This document shows positions 30,965 to 33,306 of a stretch of 33,306 nt of DNA, in pieces (position 1 is the first letter of the stretch; the number at the start of each line of letters is the position of its first letter). Source of the DNA: Nocardia africana NBRC 100379 (GTDB taxonomy: Bacteria; Actinomycetota; Actinomycetes; Mycobacteriales; Mycobacteriaceae); contig NZ_BDAV01000030.1 in assembly GCF_001612635.1 (NCBI RefSeq), positions 1 to 33,306 on the forward strand, in the 5' to 3' direction. The translations under genes were made by a program, and so were the position numbers. The notes beneath the pieces were generated by a model. The model was not told the origin of the DNA. It did no database searches and saw only the letters and a list, made by a program, of their open reading frames with translations.

Positions 30965-31188
30965 ACCCCAGCGTCGGGCGCATCGTCCACTTCCAGCACC
31001 CCGACGTCGGCGTGTGCCCGGCGCTGATCACCGCGGTAACCGCCGCCGGCGACGTGTACCTGACCGTCTGCCCGCCGGGCCATCCGCCCGCACCGCTGAA
31101 CGACGCGCACAACGAACCGATCGCAGTGCCATTCGCCGAGAACGCGACCGATCGGCACTGGTCCTGGCCGCCACGAGTGGAGCGCTGA
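30961..31188 (+). CDS. Small beta-barrel-like actinophage protein
   Basis: The 75-aa product begins NPSVGRIVHFQHPDVGVCPA and ends in a Trp-containing WSWP motif. It belongs to a recurrent family of short actinophage proteins of unknown role that start with GRIVHY-like sequence. Confidence 0.65.
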   Translation: MNPSVGRIVHFQHPDVGVCPALITAVTAAGDVYLTVCPPGHPPAPLNDAHNEPIAVPFAENATDRHWSWPPRVER

Positions 31189-31191
31189 CCG

Positions 31192-31461
31192 ATGGCCGAA
31201 TCGCTGATACCTGGCGCGCTCACCGGGCAGACTGTCCACTACCGACTGAGTCTCGCCGATATCAGCGAGATCGGCAGTCGGCGCCAGGCTCTCGGCCTCG
31301 TCGCCGCGGGGCCGCTCATGCCCGGCGACATCATGCCCGCTGTGTTCGTCCCGACGCTCGGTGGCTACGGGCTGCACGTCCTACTCAATGGACCTGATTC
31401 ACACTGGGTTCCATTCGCAGTCGAGGGCACCGGCCACGGCACGTGGTCCTGGCGCCACTGA
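31192..31461 (+). CDS. Hypothetical late-early protein
   Basis: The 89-aa, beta-rich product (GQTVHYRLSLADISEI, GDIMPAVFVPTLGG) also ends with a WSW motif like its neighbour, suggesting the two are related or interact. Function unknown. Confidence 0.6.
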   Translation: MAESLIPGALTGQTVHYRLSLADISEIGSRRQALGLVAAGPLMPGDIMPAVFVPTLGGYGLHVLLNGPDSHWVPFAVEGTGHGTWSWRH

Positions 31462-31469
31462 CCCACCGC

Positions 31470-31805
31470 ATGGCCCGAGCCCGTCTCCGTCCATGTTCGG
31501 TACCCGGGTGCCCTCGGCTACAGCCTGGCCCCCGGTGCGCCGAGCACCAGACCGAGAGAGATCGGCACCTACGACGCACCACCCCGACCAAGGCGACCCG
31601 CGACTACGGCGAGCAGCAACGCCGAGCCGCCGCAGTCCAGGCACACCGAGCCCGACGCGGAGACTGGTGCCCCGGCTGGCAACGGCCGCCACACCCCAGC
31701 GCCGACCTGACGGCCGATCACATCACCCCGGTCGCCAACGGCGGGCCCAATGGTCCGCTGCAGGTGCTCTGCCGGTCCTGCAACAGCCGCAAGCGCGACC
31801 ACTGA
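31470..31805 (+). CDS. HNH endonuclease, packaging-associated
   Basis: From ATG 31470 (111 aa), two zinc pairs (CSVPGC...RCAEH and CRSC) frame the HNH core: LTADHITPVANGGPNG with DH at 83-84, then LQVLCRSCNSRKR. HNH proteins next to terminase genes in siphoviruses assist DNA cutting at cos or headful packaging. Position just upstream of the terminase subunits supports this role. Confidence 0.88.
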   Translation: MARARLRPCSVPGCPRLQPGPRCAEHQTERDRHLRRTTPTKATRDYGEQQRRAAAVQAHRARRGDWCPGWQRPPHPSADLTADHITPVANGGPNGPLQVLCRSCNSRKRDH

Positions 31806-31868
31806 CCTGGTCAATCGGACATTCCGACCCGATCGAGCCGGGCATTTTCGCAGGTTAGAGGGTTGACC

Positions 31869-31887
31869 GGCACCCCAGGGGGGTGCC
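31869..31887. terminator. Bidirectional terminator candidate
   Basis: GGCACCCC-AGG-GGGGTGCC is a perfect 8-bp stem with a 3-nt loop. It lies between the convergent HNH gene (ends 31805) and the minus-strand membrane protein gene (ends 31959). No T run is present. Confidence 0.55.
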
Positions 31888-31958
31888 CCCGACCCCCCGA
31901 CGGCGCTTCGCCCCGTCTGAGGTCGCTCGGTGGTGCGGAGGGTTCAAAACTCTCCGGG

Positions 31959-32315
31959 CTACCCGCTGAGGACGTCGATCAGCGCAGCGATCACGACGAC
32001 CGTGAACAGCACGCCGATCGCGATGGCCAGCGGGCGCCCGCTGCGCGATGCGCTCGGCGTCGGGGCATCGGCCGACCTCTCGGGCGTGAGTGTCGACCAT
32101 GCGATTGCTGTGCCGATCAGGATGAGAGCGGCCACCCCGGCGAGCCAGGCGCCGCGGTTCGATGGGGGCACGTCGCGGCAGACCGAGACATATCCGCTCG
32201 TGCAGATCTGATCGGTCGTGGTGTGGTCGATCACGAACAGGATGACGCCGGCGATCAGTGCGATAGCGCCGATGACGAATGTCGACCTCGTCGCCGCGAG
32301 TTGGGTTCTGGTCAT
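31959..32315 (-). CDS. Membrane protein, three predicted segments
   Basis: This 118-aa protein has hydrophobic stretches at about 13-29 (FVIGAIALIAGVILFVI), 55-72 (WLAGVAALILIGTAIAW) and 94-113 (LAIAIGVLFTVVVIAALIDV), with a short loop containing two Cys (ICTSGYVSVCRD). It overlaps its upstream partner (stop 32312) by ATGA. It lies on the opposite strand to the lytic genes, so it may be expressed in the lysogen. A superinfection-exclusion role is possible. Confidence 0.75.
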   Translation of the reverse strand: MTRTQLAATRSTFVIGAIALIAGVILFVIDHTTTDQICTSGYVSVCRDVPPSNRGAWLAGVAALILIGTAIAWSTLTPERSADAPTPSASRSGRPLAIAIGVLFTVVVIAALIDVLSG

Positions 32316-32506
32316 CTGTCGTTGCCTTGACCGGGAGCTTGCTGGCGCTGTGCATCGCGGTTGCGCGGGATGAGACTGACGATTCCGAGCACGGCGACGA
32401 ACAGCCCGAGCACGACGCCGATCGGCTCGCCGCCGGTGAGGCCGAGCAGGAAAAGCGCCAGACCGACGGTGATGATCACCGCGTCCATGAATCGTTTGTA
32501 AGTCAC
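32312..32506 (-). CDS. Small membrane protein, two predicted segments
   Basis: The GTG start at 32506 gives 64 aa with two hydrophobic helices (VIITVGLALFLLGL and GVVLGLFVAVLGIVSLI) and a polar tail. It is translationally coupled to the downstream three-segment protein. It is likely the first gene of the small minus-strand operon. Confidence 0.7.
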   Translation of the reverse strand: MTYKRFMDAVIITVGLALFLLGLTGGEPIGVVLGLFVAVLGIVSLIPRNRDAQRQQAPGQGNDR

Positions 32507-32665
32507 TGAGACCCCTTGGGATTGGTCGACCCGCGCCGCGATGGCGTGGGCGCGTTTCGATCCATGTCGGTGTCCGGAATGTGGCTGTTACTCCCTGCCC
32601 GGCGCGAGGCCGGTCGGGATGTGTCTTGTCCGGGTGGCGCGATGCTGCCGGGAGGAGGTTGACCG

Positions 32666-33139
32666 ATGCCGCGTGGTGGTGCCCGCAATCGCAGTGGCCC
32701 GCAGCCGGATCCCCGCTCGGGCCGCACCGATCGGCGCGGGCTGGCGTTCGTCCAGCTGCCGGCCGAGGGCTACTCAGGCCCGGCGCCCGACTTCCCGCTG
32801 TCGCGGCCGAAGGCTCGCGAGAAAGCTCTGTGGGCGAAGGTCTGGACCTATCCGCAGGCTGCGCAGTGGGCCCGCGAGCCCTGGCGGCACGAGACGATCG
32901 CCATGTACGTGCGGTGGAAGGTGCGCGCCGAGCAGCCGAACGCCGCTGCCGCGGACGCCGCCGCGTCCCACCGGTTCGCCGATCAGATCGGTCTCACCCC
33001 GGCCGGCCTGAGGGAGAACGGTTGGGAAATCGCGAGCGACGAGGTGGCCGCGGCCCGCGCTCAGCGTGAGCCCAAACCAGCCGAGACCTCGGCGCCGCCG
33101 CAGCGCCGGCTGAGGTCGATGCCCGGTGGGGGCAGCTGA
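32666..33139 (+). CDS. Phage terminase small subunit
   Basis: A strong GGAGGAGG lies before ATG 32666. The 157-aa protein begins MPRGGARNRSGPQPDPRSGR, then ADR-type basic residues, FVQLPAEGYSGPAPDFPLSR and LWAKVWTYPQAAQWA. It continues with helical segments and LTPAGLRENGWEI, as in small terminases of actinobacterial siphoviruses. It recognises the pac/cos site and recruits the large subunit, whose gene overlaps its end. Confidence 0.88.
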   Translation: MPRGGARNRSGPQPDPRSGRTDRRGLAFVQLPAEGYSGPAPDFPLSRPKAREKALWAKVWTYPQAAQWAREPWRHETIAMYVRWKVRAEQPNAAAADAAASHRFADQIGLTPAGLRENGWEIASDEVAAARAQREPKPAETSAPPQRRLRSMPGGGS

Positions 33140-33306
33140 GGAAGGCTGGGTCGTCGATTTCCCTACCCTCGGCGATATCGCCGAGGCGTGGGTGCGACGG
33201 CACTGCCGACAACCGGACGGCTACCGCCGCGGCGCCGAATTCCGTTGGTCGGACTGGCAGTTCTGGTGCTCGGCGAATTACTACCGGGTCCGCCCTGGCG
33301 TGTGTC
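33126..33306 (+). CDS. Terminase large subunit, N-terminus only
   Basis: A GTG at 33126 overlaps the small-subunit gene in another frame. The reading gives DFPTLGDIAEAWVRRHCR, then QPDGYRRGAEFRWSDWQFW and YYRVRPG, matching the N-terminus of actinophage large terminases before the Walker A motif. The gene is cut by the window end. Confidence 0.85.
   Translation, partial: MGAAEEGWVVDFPTLGDIAEAWVRRHCRQPDGYRRGAEFRWSDWQFWCSANYYRVRPGVC

Larger units (their letters stand above)
11300..33306 (+). mobile_element. Actinophage-type prophage, left part (runs off the window)
   Basis: The order is att core, integrase, lysogeny module on the minus strand, Cro/antirepressor/excisionase, long early operon with a probable origin, Fic moron, HNH, terminase small and large subunits. 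This is a temperate siphovirus layout as found in actinobacterial phages. Structural and lysis genes must lie to the right. Most genes are intact and tightly packed, but the ImmA-like gene is frameshifted. Confidence 0.93.

Overview
The window is high-GC DNA from an actinomycete. It carries a WhiB-family regulator, many GTG starts, actinophage-type small genes and a LysB/cutinase-like hydrolase, which together suggest a mycolic-acid genus such as Nocardia, Rhodococcus or Gordonia. The genus is inferred and was not proved. No ordinary chromosomal housekeeping gene is intact here. The window is a graveyard of mobile DNA followed by the left and middle part of a well-preserved prophage that runs off the right edge.

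Region 1 (1-5100). A decayed IS3-family element is split by a decayed IS5-family element. It is followed by an intact cytosine-5 DNA methyltransferase whose C-terminus looks like an endonuclease III-type domain with a complete four-cysteine Fe-S motif. A frameshifted tyrosine integrase remnant with a terminator-like hairpin ends the region.

Region 2 (5112-11337). A 38-bp direct repeat, matching the 3' half of a tRNA-Lys(CTT) gene, lies at 5112-5149 and again at 11300-11337. The 6.2 kb between them looks like an accreted integrated element. It holds an IS4-family remnant, a single-pass membrane protein gene, a phage minor-head-protein remnant, an intact membrane-bound NACHT NTPase and a broken FabH-like gene. 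The NACHT protein is the best candidate for cargo such as phage defence.

Region 3 (11300-33306). A prophage begins at the second tRNA-Lys repeat. The integrase comes first. The lysogeny block follows on the minus strand: a frameshifted ImmA-like peptidase, HicB-like and HicA-like proteins, and the repressor. A divergent operator region leads to a Cro-like protein, a BRO/KilAC antirepressor and an excisionase-like protein. From 15.5 to 28.8 kb there is a long run of overlapping, translationally coupled small early genes. It includes an extended WhiB protein, two cysteine-rich proteins, a sliding-clamp-like protein fused to an FtsK gamma domain, a LysB-like hydrolase, a replication-initiator-like protein followed by seven iteron-like repeats and DnaA-box sequences (a probable origin), several zinc-finger proteins and a RusA-like resolvase. 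A Fic gene with its own promoter and an apparently leaderless start sits at 29-30.2 kb like a moron. Small genes, an HNH endonuclease, a minus-strand pair of membrane proteins, the terminase small subunit and the start of the terminase large subunit close the window.

Read together, the locus is a tRNA-Lys integration hot spot that has taken up several elements in tandem. The most unusual items are the methyltransferase-EndoIII fusion, the clamp-FtsK gamma fusion, the repeat-flanked NACHT island, the iteron origin, and the repressor-hicA-hicB operon. All identifications are by eye from sequence motifs. No database search was run.
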